Positions 25,726 through 34,676 of a stretch of DNA of 64,000 bases are shown here, in pieces. Position 1 is the stretch's first letter; the number at the start of each line of letters is the position of its first letter. A program made the position numbers and the translations under genes. Source of the stretch: Amycolatopsis azurea DSM 43854 (GTDB lineage Bacteria > Actinomycetota > Actinomycetes > Mycobacteriales > Pseudonocardiaceae); contig NZ_MUXN01000002.1 in the NCBI RefSeq assembly GCF_001995215.1, positions 284,453 to 348,452 on the forward strand, read 5' to 3'. The notes under the pieces are model-generated. The model searched no databases. It saw only the letters and a program-made list of their open reading frames with translations, and was not told the DNA's origin.

Positions 25726-27168
25726 GTGACTTCAGCGTCCGACCCGGCACAGAGCAGCGGCCTGAAACCAGGGCTCAAGCAGCGACATATGAACTTGATC
25801 GCCCTCGGCGGCGTCATCGGAGCCGGACTGTTCGTCGGCAGCGGCGTGGTCATCCAGTCGGCCGGTCCGGCCGCGGTGATCTCGTTCCTCATCGCCGGCC
25901 TGATCACCGTGCTCATCATGCGCATGCTCGCCGAGATGACGATCGCCAAACCCGCGCTCGGGTCGTTCTACGTCTACGCGAGGGAAGCGCTCGGCAACCG
26001 CGCGGGCTTCGCCGTCGGCTGGATGTACTGGTACTTCTTCGTCATCGTCGTGGCGGTCGAAGCGGTCGCGGGCGGCCGGATCCTGCAACTGTGGGTACCG
26101 GACGTGCCACTGTGGGTGCTCAGTCTCGGCCTGCTCCTGATCCTCACCGGCACCAACATGGTCTCGGCCCGTTCCTACGGCGAGTTCGAGTACTGGTTCT
26201 CCTCGATCAAGGTCGTCGCGATCGTCGTCTTCCTGGTCGTCGGCGCCCTGTACCTGTTCGGTTTCTGGCCGGGTGCCCACGGCGGTTTGACGAATCTGGT
26301 CTCCCACGGCGGATTCGCGCCACTCGGTATCGGCGCGGTACTCGCCGCGGTGGTCCCGTGCATCGGTTTCTACACCGGCGCGGAGATCGTCACCATCGCC
26401 GCCGCCGAGTCCGCGGAGCCGCAGAAGGCCGTCGCGAAGGCCATGCGGTCGATCATCCTCCGGGTGGTGCTGTTCTACGTCGGTTCGGTGTTCCTCGTCG
26501 TCGCGATCAAGTCCTGGGACGATCCGGCGACCGCGGTGAGCCCGTACGCGGCCGTGCTGGAGGTGCTCGGCATCCCGGCCGTGGCGACGATCATGAACGC
26601 GATCGTCCTGACCGCGGTGCTGTCCTGCCTGAACTCGGCCCTGTACACCTCGTCGCGGATGCTGTTCGCGCTCACCAGCAACGGCGACGCGCCGAAGGCG
26701 TTCACCAGGCTTTCCCGCAGCGGTGTGCCGCGGCGCGCGATCCTGGCCGGGACGGTCATCGGGTACGTGTCCGTCATCGCCGCCTACACCTCGCCCAACC
26801 TGATCTTCCAGTTCCTGGTCAACTCCTATGGCGCCGTCGCGCTGTTCGTGTATCTCTCGATCGCGCTCGCGCAGGTGCGGCTCCGCCGCAGGCTGGAACG
26901 GGAGGACCCGGACAAGCTCACGCTCAAGATGTGGCTGTTCCCGTGGCTGAGCTACGCGACCATCGCGCTGATGGCCGGGGTGATCCTGGCGATGGCTCTG
27001 CTGCCGTCCACCCGCTCGCAGTTCTGGCTCAGCGCGGTGACGCTGGTGCTGATCCTCGTCGGATTCGAGATCCGCAGGCGGCGCGGCAAGCCCGTGGCCG
27101 GGGTTCCGGCCGAGCCCGGCCCCGTCGAACCCGAGCGGGACGCGGCCCCGGCCGCCGTCCGGGAGTGA
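25726..27168 (+). CDS. APC-family amino acid permease (GABA-permease-like)
   Basis: A 480-residue transporter with 12 hydrophobic helices. GAGLFVGSG in helix 1 and the RMLAEMTIAKPALGSF region belong to the GABA/aromatic amino acid permease group of APC proteins, which use proton symport. The GTG start follows GAAGGAGG. No taurine ABC importer is in the window, so this protein could bring in taurine or a related omega-amino acid for Tpa; the evidence is only position. The C-terminal tail is Pro/Glu-rich and cytoplasmic. Confidence 0.87.
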   Translation: MTSASDPAQSSGLKPGLKQRHMNLIALGGVIGAGLFVGSGVVIQSAGPAAVISFLIAGLITVLIMRMLAEMTIAKPALGSFYVYAREALGNRAGFAVGWMYWYFFVIVVAVEAVAGGRILQLWVPDVPLWVLSLGLLLILTGTNMVSARSYGEFEYWFSSIKVVAIVVFLVVGALYLFGFWPGAHGGLTNLVSHGGFAPLGIGAVLAAVVPCIGFYTGAEIVTIAAAESAEPQKAVAKAMRSIILRVVLFYVGSVFLVVAIKSWDDPATAVSPYAAVLEVLGIPAVATIMNAIVLTAVLSCLNSALYTSSRMLFALTSNGDAPKAFTRLSRSGVPRRAILAGTVIGYVSVIAAYTSPNLIFQFLVNSYGAVALFVYLSIALAQVRLRRRLEREDPDKLTLKMWLFPWLSYATIALMAGVILAMALLPSTRSQFWLSAVTLVLILVGFEIRRRRGKPVAGVPAEPGPVEPERDAAPAAVRE

Positions 27169-27179
27169 CCCGGTGGTCC

Positions 27180-27214
27180 CTGACGGACGGTGTGGTGCAC
27201 ACACCGTCTGTCAG
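27180..27214. terminator. Bidirectional terminator hairpin
   Basis: A 15-bp stem (CTGACGGACGGTGTG pairing with CACACCGTCTGTCAG, one G-U pair) with a five-base loop, between the convergent permease and ABC permease genes. No T tract follows, as is usual in actinomycetes. Confidence 0.65.
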
Positions 27215-27230
27215 GCCGGGCCGAGTGGGA

Positions 27231-27995
27231 TCAGGCGTCTCGCCTCGTGATGGCGGCGAGTCCGGCGTAGATCGCCACGGTCACCCACACCGCCATCGCG
27301 ATGAGCGCGCCCAGCGGGGAGAGGTGTGTTTCCGTCGCCGCCCCGCTGAGCTGGCCCGCCAGTTCCGAGGGCAGCACCGAGGCGATCCGGCCGCCCCAGG
27401 GCGCGGGCAGCAGCATCTGCGGCAGCATCGGGAGGGCGAAGAGCAGCACCGCCATCGTGACCAGCGTTCCGGCGGTGGACCTGATCATCGTGGCGAGGCC
27501 GAGCGCGATCAGGGCGACGACCATCATCAGCAGGCCCTCGGCCAGTACCGCCGGAAGACCGGTGTCCACAGTGGTCAGTGACCCGATGGGCCGGTCGCCG
27601 ATCAGCAGCCTGCTCACGAAGAACGTCGCGACCGCGATCACCTCGCCCGCGATGAAGGTGCTCGCCGCGACGACCAAGGCCTTGGCCAGCAAGAGCTTCC
27701 GTCGTACCGGGACTGCGACGAGGCTGGTACGGATCATTCCGGTGGAGTACTCGGACGTGGCGGTCAGGATGCCGAAAGCCATCAGGCACAGCTGCACGAC
27801 GGTGAGGACGGAGGTGCCGTCACCGAGGCCGCCGAAATGGGCGCGTTCGTCCGGGGTGGCCGCGTCCCAGGCTCCGGCGGAGATCAGGGCCATCAGGCCG
27901 CCGACGAAGACGGCCGAGGCCGAGGAGGCCAGCAGCACGCGAGTCGAACGGACCGATCTCGCCTTGACGGTTTCCGAAGCGATGACGTCGATCAC
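27231..27995 (-). CDS. ABC-2 type permease
   Basis: A 254-residue membrane protein with about six helices and an N-terminal cytoplasmic segment (MIDVIASETVKARSVRSTRV) typical of drug-type ABC exporters. It overlaps the ATPase gene by 4 bp. The TSEYSTGMIRTSLVAVPVRR segment is a hallmark of this permease group, and a similar one occurs in the exporter at 3.7 kb. The substrate is unknown. Confidence 0.85.
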   Translation of the reverse strand: MIDVIASETVKARSVRSTRVLLASSASAVFVGGLMALISAGAWDAATPDERAHFGGLGDGTSVLTVVQLCLMAFGILTATSEYSTGMIRTSLVAVPVRRKLLLAKALVVAASTFIAGEVIAVATFFVSRLLIGDRPIGSLTTVDTGLPAVLAEGLLMMVVALIALGLATMIRSTAGTLVTMAVLLFALPMLPQMLLPAPWGGRIASVLPSELAGQLSGAATETHLSPLGALIAMAVWVTVAIYAGLAAITRRDA

Positions 27996-28903
27996 GGGTT
28001 CGCCCTTTCCGCGCGGTATTCGATGCTGTCGTCGGTGAGCTTGAGGTAGGCGTCTTCGAGGGAGTCGCTGCGCGGCGTGAGCTCGTGTACTGCGATGTGG
28101 TTCCGCACGGCGATGTCACCGATGGTCACGGCGTCGAGTCCTTGTGCGGCAAGGCTTCCGTCCGGCTGGCGGGTGACGACGGCACCGGCCGACCGCAGCA
28201 GGCGGGTCAGCTCGGCGACGTCCGGCGTGCGCACCAGCACGTCGCGCCGGAACCGTTCCGCGAGTTCGCTGATCGAGGCCTCCGCGATCAGCCTTCCCCG
28301 CCCGACGACCACGATGTGATCGGCGGTGAGTTCCATCTCGCTCATGAGATGACTGGAGACGAGGACGGTTCTGCCTTCGGCCGCCAGCGAGCGCATGAGG
28401 TCGCGGATCCACCGGATGCCTTCCGGATCGAGGCCGTTGCCCGGCTCGTCGAACAGGAAGACGCCGGGATCGCCGAGCAGGGCCGCGGCGATCCCGAGCC
28501 GTTGCTTCATCCCGAGGGAGAACCCTCCGATCCGCTTGCCCGCGACGCCGGCGAGACCGACCCGGTCCAGCACCGCGCGCACCCGCGCCTTCCGGATCCC
28601 GTTGCTGCGGGCCAGGCAGTACAGGTGGTCGAAGGCAGTACGCCCGCCGTGCACGGCGGACGCGTCCAGCAAGGCACCCACCTGGTGCAGAGGGCGATCG
28701 ATGGCCGCGTAGTGCCGCCCGTTGATCAGCGCGTCGCCGGAGGTCGGTGTGTCCAGACCGAGCACGGCCCGCATCGTGGTCGACTTGCCCGCCCCGTTGG
28801 GGCCGAGGAATCCGGTCACGTAGCCGGGTTCGACCCGGAAGGAGAGATCGTCCACGGCGACCGTCGGGCCGTAGCGTTTGGTCAGTTCCCTGATCTCAAT
28901 CAT
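27992..28903 (-). CDS. ABC transporter ATP-binding protein
   Basis: A 303-residue drug-exporter ATPase. Walker A is GPNGAGKST, the signature is FSLGMKQRL, and Walker B is VFLFDEP; the C-terminal 80 residues are the extra domain of DrrA-like proteins. The start at 28901-28903 (MIEIRELTKRYG) is taken because the protein then begins as in the family; the frame itself stays open for 23 more codons. It forms a two-gene exporter with the following permease. Confidence 0.9.
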   Translation of the reverse strand: MIEIRELTKRYGPTVAVDDLSFRVEPGYVTGFLGPNGAGKSTTMRAVLGLDTPTSGDALINGRHYAAIDRPLHQVGALLDASAVHGGRTAFDHLYCLARSNGIRKARVRAVLDRVGLAGVAGKRIGGFSLGMKQRLGIAAALLGDPGVFLFDEPGNGLDPEGIRWIRDLMRSLAAEGRTVLVSSHLMSEMELTADHIVVVGRGRLIAEASISELAERFRRDVLVRTPDVAELTRLLRSAGAVVTRQPDGSLAAQGLDAVTIGDIAVRNHIAVHELTPRSDSLEDAYLKLTDDSIEYRAERANP

Positions 28904-28996
28904 GACGGAAATACTGTCCCGCCAACGGGATCGGCGAATCGGACCGAGGGGCGAAGTCGCGGGTGCGACCACGGTCGTACCCGCCCCGGCGCCGCG

Positions 28997-29027
28997 GCCA
29001 GGTCATCCACTCTGCGGATGACCTGGC
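28997..29027. promoter_or_regulatory. Perfect palindrome in divergent promoter region
   Basis: GCCAGGTCATCC and GGATGACCTGGC form 12-bp arms around seven bases. It is 94 bp ahead of the ABC ATPase start and 86 bp ahead of the VOC gene. It could be an operator for either direction or a transcriptional hairpin; no regulator gene is adjacent. Confidence 0.45.
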
Positions 29028-29112
29028 GGTGCTTGAGGAGCTACTGCGAGCGCAGGAAACTTTACGGACGCGCGGTTGACCTCCAGTAAGGTTGAGATTC
29101 TATCGTCCGTTC

Positions 29113-29499
29113 ATGACGATTCAGTTGAACCACACCATCATCAACGCCACGGATCGGGCCGCCACGGCGGACTTCCTGGTCTCGATCCTCGGGCTGCCCG
29201 AGCCCGTCGAATACGGCCCGTTCCTGGTGGTCCAGACCGGCAACGAGGTCTCGCTCGACGTCATGCACAGCACCGAGGAGTTCTCCCGGCAGCACTACGC
29301 GTTCCTGGTCGAGGAGGACGAGTTCGACACGATCTTCGGGCGGATCCGCGACGGAGGCGTGCCGTACTGGGCGGGGCCGAGGCACCACCGGCCCGGCGAG
29401 ATCAACACCGAGGACGGCGGCCGGGGTGTCTACTTCGACGACCCCGACGGTCACATCCTGGAGATCATCACCCGCCCGTACGGATCCGGCGGCTCCTGA
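29113..29499 (+). CDS. VOC-family protein (glyoxalase/dioxygenase fold)
   Basis: A 128-residue VOC-superfamily protein with the two beta-alpha-beta-beta-beta units expected: LNHTIINATDRAATADFLV at the start and GGRGVYFDDPDGHILEIITRPYG at the end, where the Glu and the first His are typical metal ligands. Small VOC proteins include glyoxalases, extradiol-type dioxygenases and antibiotic-binding resistance proteins, and the substrate here cannot be chosen. A rho-independent-like hairpin follows. Confidence 0.82.
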   Translation: MTIQLNHTIINATDRAATADFLVSILGLPEPVEYGPFLVVQTGNEVSLDVMHSTEEFSRQHYAFLVEEDEFDTIFGRIRDGGVPYWAGPRHHRPGEINTEDGGRGVYFDDPDGHILEIITRPYGSGGS

Positions 29500-29514
29500 A
29501 CCGGCCGGGAACCA

Positions 29515-29544
29515 CGGCGGGCACCACGCGGTGTCCGCCGTTTT
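29515..29544 (+). terminator. Terminator hairpin after VOC gene
   Basis: An 11-bp stem CGGCGGGCACC/GGTGTCCGCCG with one G-U pair, a four-base loop and TTTT directly after. It separates the VOC gene from the operon that begins at 29620. Confidence 0.65.
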
Positions 29545-29619
29545 GCCCTTCGAGGCAACTCCGTCTCGTTCGCGGCTTCTAGCGTCTTGGGCAAACCACC
29601 CGGTCGAAGGGACGAGCCC

Positions 29620-30615
29620 GTGGACACACAGACGTCGATGGTGGCGCTGGAGGTCATGGAAATTGACGAGGCGTCCATCATCCCGTTCTTCACGATGGTG
29701 GCGGAAGCCTACGAGGCCATGGAGGACAAGGAAAACCTCGACGGCTTCAAAGCGAAGCTGAACGAGAAATCGGATTTCCCGGCCGAGCGGGAACTCTTCC
29801 TCCGGCACGTCGAGGACACCGACCGGATGGAGCTGGTCCGACATCTGGCCGAGCTCGGAGCCGACGAGATCCAGCGGGAATGGGAAGCGGCTCAGGCGGC
29901 GGGACAGCCGGACGAGGAGGACGAGCCGGATCGGGCGCCGTTCGTGGCCGATCTTCAGACCTACAGCGGGTACTGGGATCGGACCGAGGAGGGTTGGCCG
30001 GTCTTCACGGACGCTTTCCAGGGGTATGCGGAGGGTACTCATGGTCAGGTGGCGGTCGGGTTCTTCGAGCGTGCCGCGGCGGGGGAGGACAAGCAGGCCT
30101 TGTTCGCCGAGTTCGAGGTGACCTTCGCAGACGACGGTGAGCCCGACGACCCGATGAAGGCCGTGGGGGAGCGGTTCGCCACCCTGTGGGCGGAGTTCGA
30201 CGGCACCCGGGAGAGCTGGGACCAGTGCCGCGACCTGACCTACGGCGCGGCCAACGAAGCGGACCCGCAGCTCTACGCGATGGTGTACGAGCAGTTCCAG
30301 GCGTTGGAGGAACTGCCGATGCCGGACCGGGTCACGCGGCTCAACGAATGGGGCTTCGACCTCAGCGCGACCGGCGAGGAAGACGAGGACGCCACCTTCG
30401 CCGCCATGGACGCCATGTTCGACGAGGAAACGATCGCCGAGACGACCAGACGGCTCACCGACGCCGCGGCCACGGCCCTCCCCGAAGAGGCTTCGAGGGT
30501 GATCGGCCAGGCGTTCGACGACGTCCTGGCGGAACTGCCCTGGGCGGGAAACCTGACCCAGGAGGAGATCGACGAGGTGCTCGCCTCCGTCAAGAACGAC
30601 CTGCAGACCAGCTGA
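29620..30615 (+). CDS. Acidic hypothetical protein, first gene of unknown operon
   Basis: A 331-residue, strongly acidic, mostly helical protein with no recognised family. GAAGGGACGAG precedes a GTG at 29620, which is chosen over an upstream frame extension. No signal peptide or membrane segment is seen. The last 60 residues (FDEETIAETTRRL through ELPWAGNLTQEEIDEVLASV) align by eye with the whole second half of the next, 97-residue protein: both have an Ala-rich helix, an aromatic-centred helix ending in (E/Q)LP and a final L-x-x-x-[DE]-[LI]-x-E segment. This suggests a shared domain used alone and as a C-terminal module. The gene starts a three-gene operon. Confidence 0.75.
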   Translation: MDTQTSMVALEVMEIDEASIIPFFTMVAEAYEAMEDKENLDGFKAKLNEKSDFPAERELFLRHVEDTDRMELVRHLAELGADEIQREWEAAQAAGQPDEEDEPDRAPFVADLQTYSGYWDRTEEGWPVFTDAFQGYAEGTHGQVAVGFFERAAAGEDKQALFAEFEVTFADDGEPDDPMKAVGERFATLWAEFDGTRESWDQCRDLTYGAANEADPQLYAMVYEQFQALEELPMPDRVTRLNEWGFDLSATGEEDEDATFAAMDAMFDEETIAETTRRLTDAAATALPEEASRVIGQAFDDVLAELPWAGNLTQEEIDEVLASVKNDLQTS

Positions 30616-30653
30616 GCCGGCGCACCGACCCCGTCGATCGAGAGGAATGACCG

Positions 30654-30947
30654 ATGACCAGCGAAGTCAAGGACGCGCCCGGCAGGGACCTGACCGACCT
30701 CAAGGTCCGGCTCGCCGAGGCGCTCCGCGTGCACATGACGCCGGACTTCTCGGCCGAGGAGCTCGACACCGCCGCGGTCATGGAAGCGCTGGATCGTGCC
30801 ATCGCCGTGACCGGCCTGGACGAAGACGAAGCCGCCGCGTTGTGGGAGTCGTTCGTCGAGGTCGTCGAGCAACTTCCCGAAGCCACGAAGCTCGACGACG
30901 CGGACCTCGCCGAGATGATCGCCGAGATGACGATGGCGACCGACTGA
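30654..30947 (+). CDS. Small acidic hypothetical protein related to the C-terminus of its neighbour
   Basis: A 97-residue acidic helical protein, ATG preceded by GAGAGGAA. Residues 40-92 (LDRAIAVTG through LDDADLAEMIAEM) resemble the C-terminal domain of the preceding gene product. It sits 38 bp after that gene and 40 bp before the large third gene, so the three are probably cotranscribed. Size and charge would suit a chaperone, adaptor or immunity protein for the third product, but this is conjecture. Confidence 0.7.
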   Translation: MTSEVKDAPGRDLTDLKVRLAEALRVHMTPDFSAEELDTAAVMEALDRAIAVTGLDEDEAAALWESFVEVVEQLPEATKLDDADLAEMIAEMTMATD

Positions 30948-30987
30948 CGACGGCAGACCACGGCGCGCAGCGAAAGGACCCGGAGAC

Positions 30988-32679
30988 GTGACCGCACCTA
31001 CGCAGACCAAAGCCGACAGCGCTACCAAATCGACCGTTTCGGTCATGTGGAAGCAGCTGTACACCTCCAAACGAGAAAAAGCGGTGGCGAAATTCGCCAA
31101 GCTTCCGCCCGCCGAGCTCGAAAAGCGGAAGACGGAGATGCTGGAGACCATCAAGACGGTCAAAGACCCGCTCAACATGAAGAATCTCCAAGCCATGCAG
31201 CTGGCCGCCGACATCCACGAGCTGGGGAACTACGAGTTCATTTACCTCAGCCCCAGTGGCAACGGGCTCCTCGTCCAGGGCAAACTGCTCGAACGGACCG
31301 CGGCGACCTTGCGCGACAAGGTCGTCACCAAACTGTTCACGGCCGACCAGAACCTGCGGGGTGCGCAGACCCCGGAGCAGCTGATTCCCGCGCTCGCGAC
31401 CGCGGACAGCGCGATCAAGGCGTCCGGCGACATGATCGAAGAGCTCGCCAAGACACTCGCCAAGCTTCAGACCTACGCGCCGCAACTGCTGGAAACCAAG
31501 GCGGCGAAGGCATGGGCGAATCAGAATCCGAGCAAGGCCACGAAGGCGATCGAAGTCATTCTGAAGATCGGAAACGGAACGCTGGCACTGGGCACCGAGT
31601 TCATCCCGCCGGGGTACCGGACGCTCGGCGCGATGGCGGAAGCGGGCAAGGCGGGTTTCGACCGCGTGGTACAGGAATTCAGACTCGCACGGGACGCGAA
31701 GGAATTCCAGGACGAGAACCTGAAGGGCGCGGCCTTCGACAAGCTCACTGAAGACCCGGCCGCCATGGCGAAGTACGTGGCGGATCAGTGCGGCAAGAAC
31801 TTCGACCTGTTGCTCGCCGTCGCCGGTATCGCCTGTGTGGAGGTGCCTGGCTGGGGCGAGGTCGTCTCACCGGCGATCGCCGGGGCCGGTCACGCCTATT
31901 TCCAGGAGCGGGTGAGTTTGCTCGAGGCGTCGTTGAAGAAAGCGGCAGGCGCCACAGCCAAGACGTCGAAGGAAAAGGTGCTCGAAAAGACCAAAGAAGC
32001 GATCAAGGCGACGGTCAAGGAAATCAAGGACAAGCTGAAGGACCATCTGCTCGAGGCAGTGGGTTCGGCGGGCTTGACCGCGCTTCAGCTCGGACGGTCG
32101 AAGACCATGGCCGTCGAGTCGATCTCCAGATTCGTGGTGAAGCAGATCGTCAAGTACCTGCCCATCGACCCGGCGCAACCGATCTCCGGGGATCAGCTGA
32201 AGGCCGACATCCAGGAGATCACCAACAACTCGACTCTCACGCTTTATCACAAGAAGGGCCAGGCCGAGGCGCCCATCGATTACCCCTCGGAGACCGCGGA
32301 CGGGGTGAAGGTCACCATGATCATGGACCCTGTCCCGAGAAAGGACGGGGCACGCACTTTCGTCTGGGCGAAGGCCGAGGGACTGCAAGGCAGGTTGTAC
32401 CTGGACGACAAGAGCTTCGTCGCCGAGCTACCCGACCCCGAGATCTCCCAGCTTCCCGACGCCGTCAAGGACGGGCGCCCGATCGACATGATCCGTTCCG
32501 GCAAGGAGAACGGCCAGTACGTGGCGAGGGTCGAGGGCATATGGGGCCTGGTGGACCCCAAGACCAAGGCGTGGGCGTATGGGCAAGATCTGACAGCCAA
32601 CGTGAAGGGCAGTGTCGCGTACAACATCACCGCCCTGCTCAGCGGCAAGGTTCCCCAGTCGTATCAAGGAAGACTCTGA
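30988..32679 (+). CDS. Large helical hypothetical protein, possible pore-forming or effector protein
   Basis: A 563-residue protein without a recognised family. Residues 1-260 are charged, helical and Lys/Ala-rich; residues about 272-305 form a hydrophobic, Gly/Ala-rich stretch (VAGIACVEVPGWGEVVSPAI) flanked by amphipathic helices; residues about 310-350 are very Lys/Glu-rich (coiled-coil-like); residues 432-563 look beta-rich, with YVARVEGIWGLV. One hydrophobic hairpin in a soluble helical protein followed by a beta-domain recalls alpha-pore-forming toxins. No signal peptide is seen. The two small acidic neighbours may be partners. GGACCCGGAG precedes the GTG at 30988. Confidence 0.7.
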   Translation: MTAPTQTKADSATKSTVSVMWKQLYTSKREKAVAKFAKLPPAELEKRKTEMLETIKTVKDPLNMKNLQAMQLAADIHELGNYEFIYLSPSGNGLLVQGKLLERTAATLRDKVVTKLFTADQNLRGAQTPEQLIPALATADSAIKASGDMIEELAKTLAKLQTYAPQLLETKAAKAWANQNPSKATKAIEVILKIGNGTLALGTEFIPPGYRTLGAMAEAGKAGFDRVVQEFRLARDAKEFQDENLKGAAFDKLTEDPAAMAKYVADQCGKNFDLLLAVAGIACVEVPGWGEVVSPAIAGAGHAYFQERVSLLEASLKKAAGATAKTSKEKVLEKTKEAIKATVKEIKDKLKDHLLEAVGSAGLTALQLGRSKTMAVESISRFVVKQIVKYLPIDPAQPISGDQLKADIQEITNNSTLTLYHKKGQAEAPIDYPSETADGVKVTMIMDPVPRKDGARTFVWAKAEGLQGRLYLDDKSFVAELPDPEISQLPDAVKDGRPIDMIRSGKENGQYVARVEGIWGLVDPKTKAWAYGQDLTANVKGSVAYNITALLSGKVPQSYQGRL

Positions 32680-32688
32680 CCTGGGCCG

Positions 32689-32733
32689 TCGTGAGCGGTG
32701 CGGCCGGTCCGGAACCGGCCGCACCACTCACGA
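32689..32733. terminator. Bidirectional terminator hairpin
   Basis: A long GC-rich hairpin (TCGTGAG-GGTGCGGCCGGT pairing with ACCGGCCGCACC-CTCACGA around a five-base loop; one mismatched base) lies between the convergent unknown operon and the alpha-galactosidase gene. The outer TCGTGAG/CTCACGA bases are as in family D repeats. Confidence 0.7.
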
Positions 32734-32738
32734 ATCTT

Positions 32739-34676
32739 TCAGCAGCTGATGTACGGATACACCCAGTCTCCCCAATCCCCGGCGGAGCCGTCGCCGCCGT
32801 CGTCCACGGCGAGCGCGAGCACTTGCACGTCCTTCACCGGCACGACGAGGTACTGTGAGGGATCTCCGTGCCGCATGTTCCCCGTGGCCTCCAGCTCGAC
32901 GCCGTCCCCGAGCACACGGAATCCGAGTGTCCCGTTAGGTCCCCGGTCGTCGACGCCCACCGTCACGGCGAGCTGCTTGCACTTGCCGCCGAGGTAGTAC
33001 TTCACCACCGACGGCGCGTGCGCGCCCAGCCCGCCGCGCGGGGAGACGACGCCGTTGATGGTGAAGGGGTGTCCGTTGTCGACGCTGTCCCGCTCGACCG
33101 GGCCGAGGCCGTTCTCCATCGAGATCCACGGAACGAGGTTGGGCGACACGCCCGATGTCGGCGCGAGCATGAGCGGTGCTTCGCCCGACGCGGTCGCGGT
33201 CCGCGGGCCTTGCGTGGTCTCGTAAGTCACGACGGCAGGCATCTTGAACGGCTGGGTGGCGGTCCCGATCGGGCGCAGCGTTGTCGTGGTCTTCCACGTT
33301 TCACCCGGTGGGAGGATCTCGATGGTCGCTTCGGTGGGGCCCTCGAACTGCCATTGCGCGGGCTCGGTCAACCGCAGACGAGAACCGTAGACCGGCGTGG
33401 TGCCGTTGTTGGTGAACTCGACCGTGGCGGTCACCGGCTGGGACGGCGGCACGGAGCCGGGCAGGTCGACGGTCAGCGACGTCCGCGGCGCGGCGGACGC
33501 GGTCCTGGGCCACACGCGCAGCACGGTGGCGGCGTGCCGCCCGACGGTTCCGCCGAGCGCGCCGGTCGTGACGGTCTCGTCGCCCGTCCACAGATCACGC
33601 ACGCGATACCCGGCCGAGTCGGGAAGTCCCGCGTCGGCCACGGAGGTGGTGATCGGCGCGGCGAGCTCGCCGCGGTTGAGCAGCACCAGCACGGCCGATC
33701 CGTCGGACATCGGTTTCGTCCACACCTCGGTCCATCCCGTGTCGCGGACCTTGTGCCCGGCGACGCCGGCCCAGTCCCGTTGGACGGCGATGATGTCGGG
33801 ATTGTTCATTTCCGCGGCCGGAAGGTTGACGTCCGCGGACAGGAACATGTCGACCACCAGTGGCGCGTTGAGCACCGCCCACAACCCGAGTTTGGCCTGG
33901 CGCTCCGCGGTGTTGAGGTAGCTGAAGGTGAAAGAGCCCGGCATGTTCCAGCCGCCCGGGCCTTGGTGCCCGTCGAGCCCGAACTGTTTGTCGAGACTTT
34001 TCATCGAGAAACCGAAGTCCGAGGTCGAGTTCCAGTCGTTCGATCGCCAGACCTGGGCTCCGGCGGCCCGTGCCCACAGCCACTGCTTCTGGGCGCGGTC
34101 GTAGTCGTCGATCTCGAGCGTGATCGGACGGCCGGCGCGTTTGATCGCGTCCGCTATCTTCTTGACCCGCGCGGGCGCGTCGCCGTTGACGCTGTAACAG
34201 GTGTCGTAGCGCAGGTAGTCCACGCCCCAGTCGGCGAAGGTCCGGGCGTCGAGGTCCTCGTGGTCGAGCGAGCCCGCCGCCCGGCCGCTACAGGTTTTCG
34301 CGCCTGTGCCGCTGTACAAGCCGATTTTGAGCCCGCGTGAGTGGATGTAGTCCACCAGCGCCGGGATGCCGGACGAGAAGGGGGCGCTGACGGTGAGCTT
34401 GCCGTCGGCGTCGCGCTGATCCGACTGCCAGCAGTCGCCGACCATGACGTACTCGTACCCGGCGTCACGCAGCCCGGTCGTGACCAGCTGGTCCGCCGCG
34501 GCCTTCACGGCGGCCTCGCCGAGCCGGGCGGAGTCACAGTAGGGAGACCCAGTCGCCCAGGTGATCCCCATCGGGGGTCTTTCGCCCGGAACCGGGTCGG
34601 GCGGCGTATCGGCCGCCGCCGGGACGGCGGTGGCGGTCAGGAAAAGTGCGCAAAGAAGGACGAAGAAGCGTCGCAT
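32739..34676 (-). CDS. Secreted GH27 alpha-galactosidase with NPCBM domain
   Basis: A 645-residue exported glycosidase. A signal peptide covers about residues 1-25 (MRRFFVLLCALFLTATAV to AAA-DTP). The GH27 domain has PPMGITWATGS at its start (usual form PPMGWNSW, here changed), the nucleophile Asp in VDYLRYDTC and the acid/base region VWRSNDWNS. Then come an NEW3-like beta-domain (VTATVEFTNNGT) and a C-terminal NPCBM carbohydrate-binding module. It probably frees galactose or related sugars from plant polysaccharide outside the cell. GAGGAGA precedes the ATG at 34674-34676. The altered PPMG motif is unusual and may affect the substrate pocket. Confidence 0.88.
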   Translation of the reverse strand: MRRFFVLLCALFLTATAVPAAADTPPDPVPGERPPMGITWATGSPYCDSARLGEAAVKAAADQLVTTGLRDAGYEYVMVGDCWQSDQRDADGKLTVSAPFSSGIPALVDYIHSRGLKIGLYSGTGAKTCSGRAAGSLDHEDLDARTFADWGVDYLRYDTCYSVNGDAPARVKKIADAIKRAGRPITLEIDDYDRAQKQWLWARAAGAQVWRSNDWNSTSDFGFSMKSLDKQFGLDGHQGPGGWNMPGSFTFSYLNTAERQAKLGLWAVLNAPLVVDMFLSADVNLPAAEMNNPDIIAVQRDWAGVAGHKVRDTGWTEVWTKPMSDGSAVLVLLNRGELAAPITTSVADAGLPDSAGYRVRDLWTGDETVTTGALGGTVGRHAATVLRVWPRTASAAPRTSLTVDLPGSVPPSQPVTATVEFTNNGTTPVYGSRLRLTEPAQWQFEGPTEATIEILPPGETWKTTTTLRPIGTATQPFKMPAVVTYETTQGPRTATASGEAPLMLAPTSGVSPNLVPWISMENGLGPVERDSVDNGHPFTINGVVSPRGGLGAHAPSVVKYYLGGKCKQLAVTVGVDDRGPNGTLGFRVLGDGVELEATGNMRHGDPSQYLVVPVKDVQVLALAVDDGGDGSAGDWGDWVYPYISC

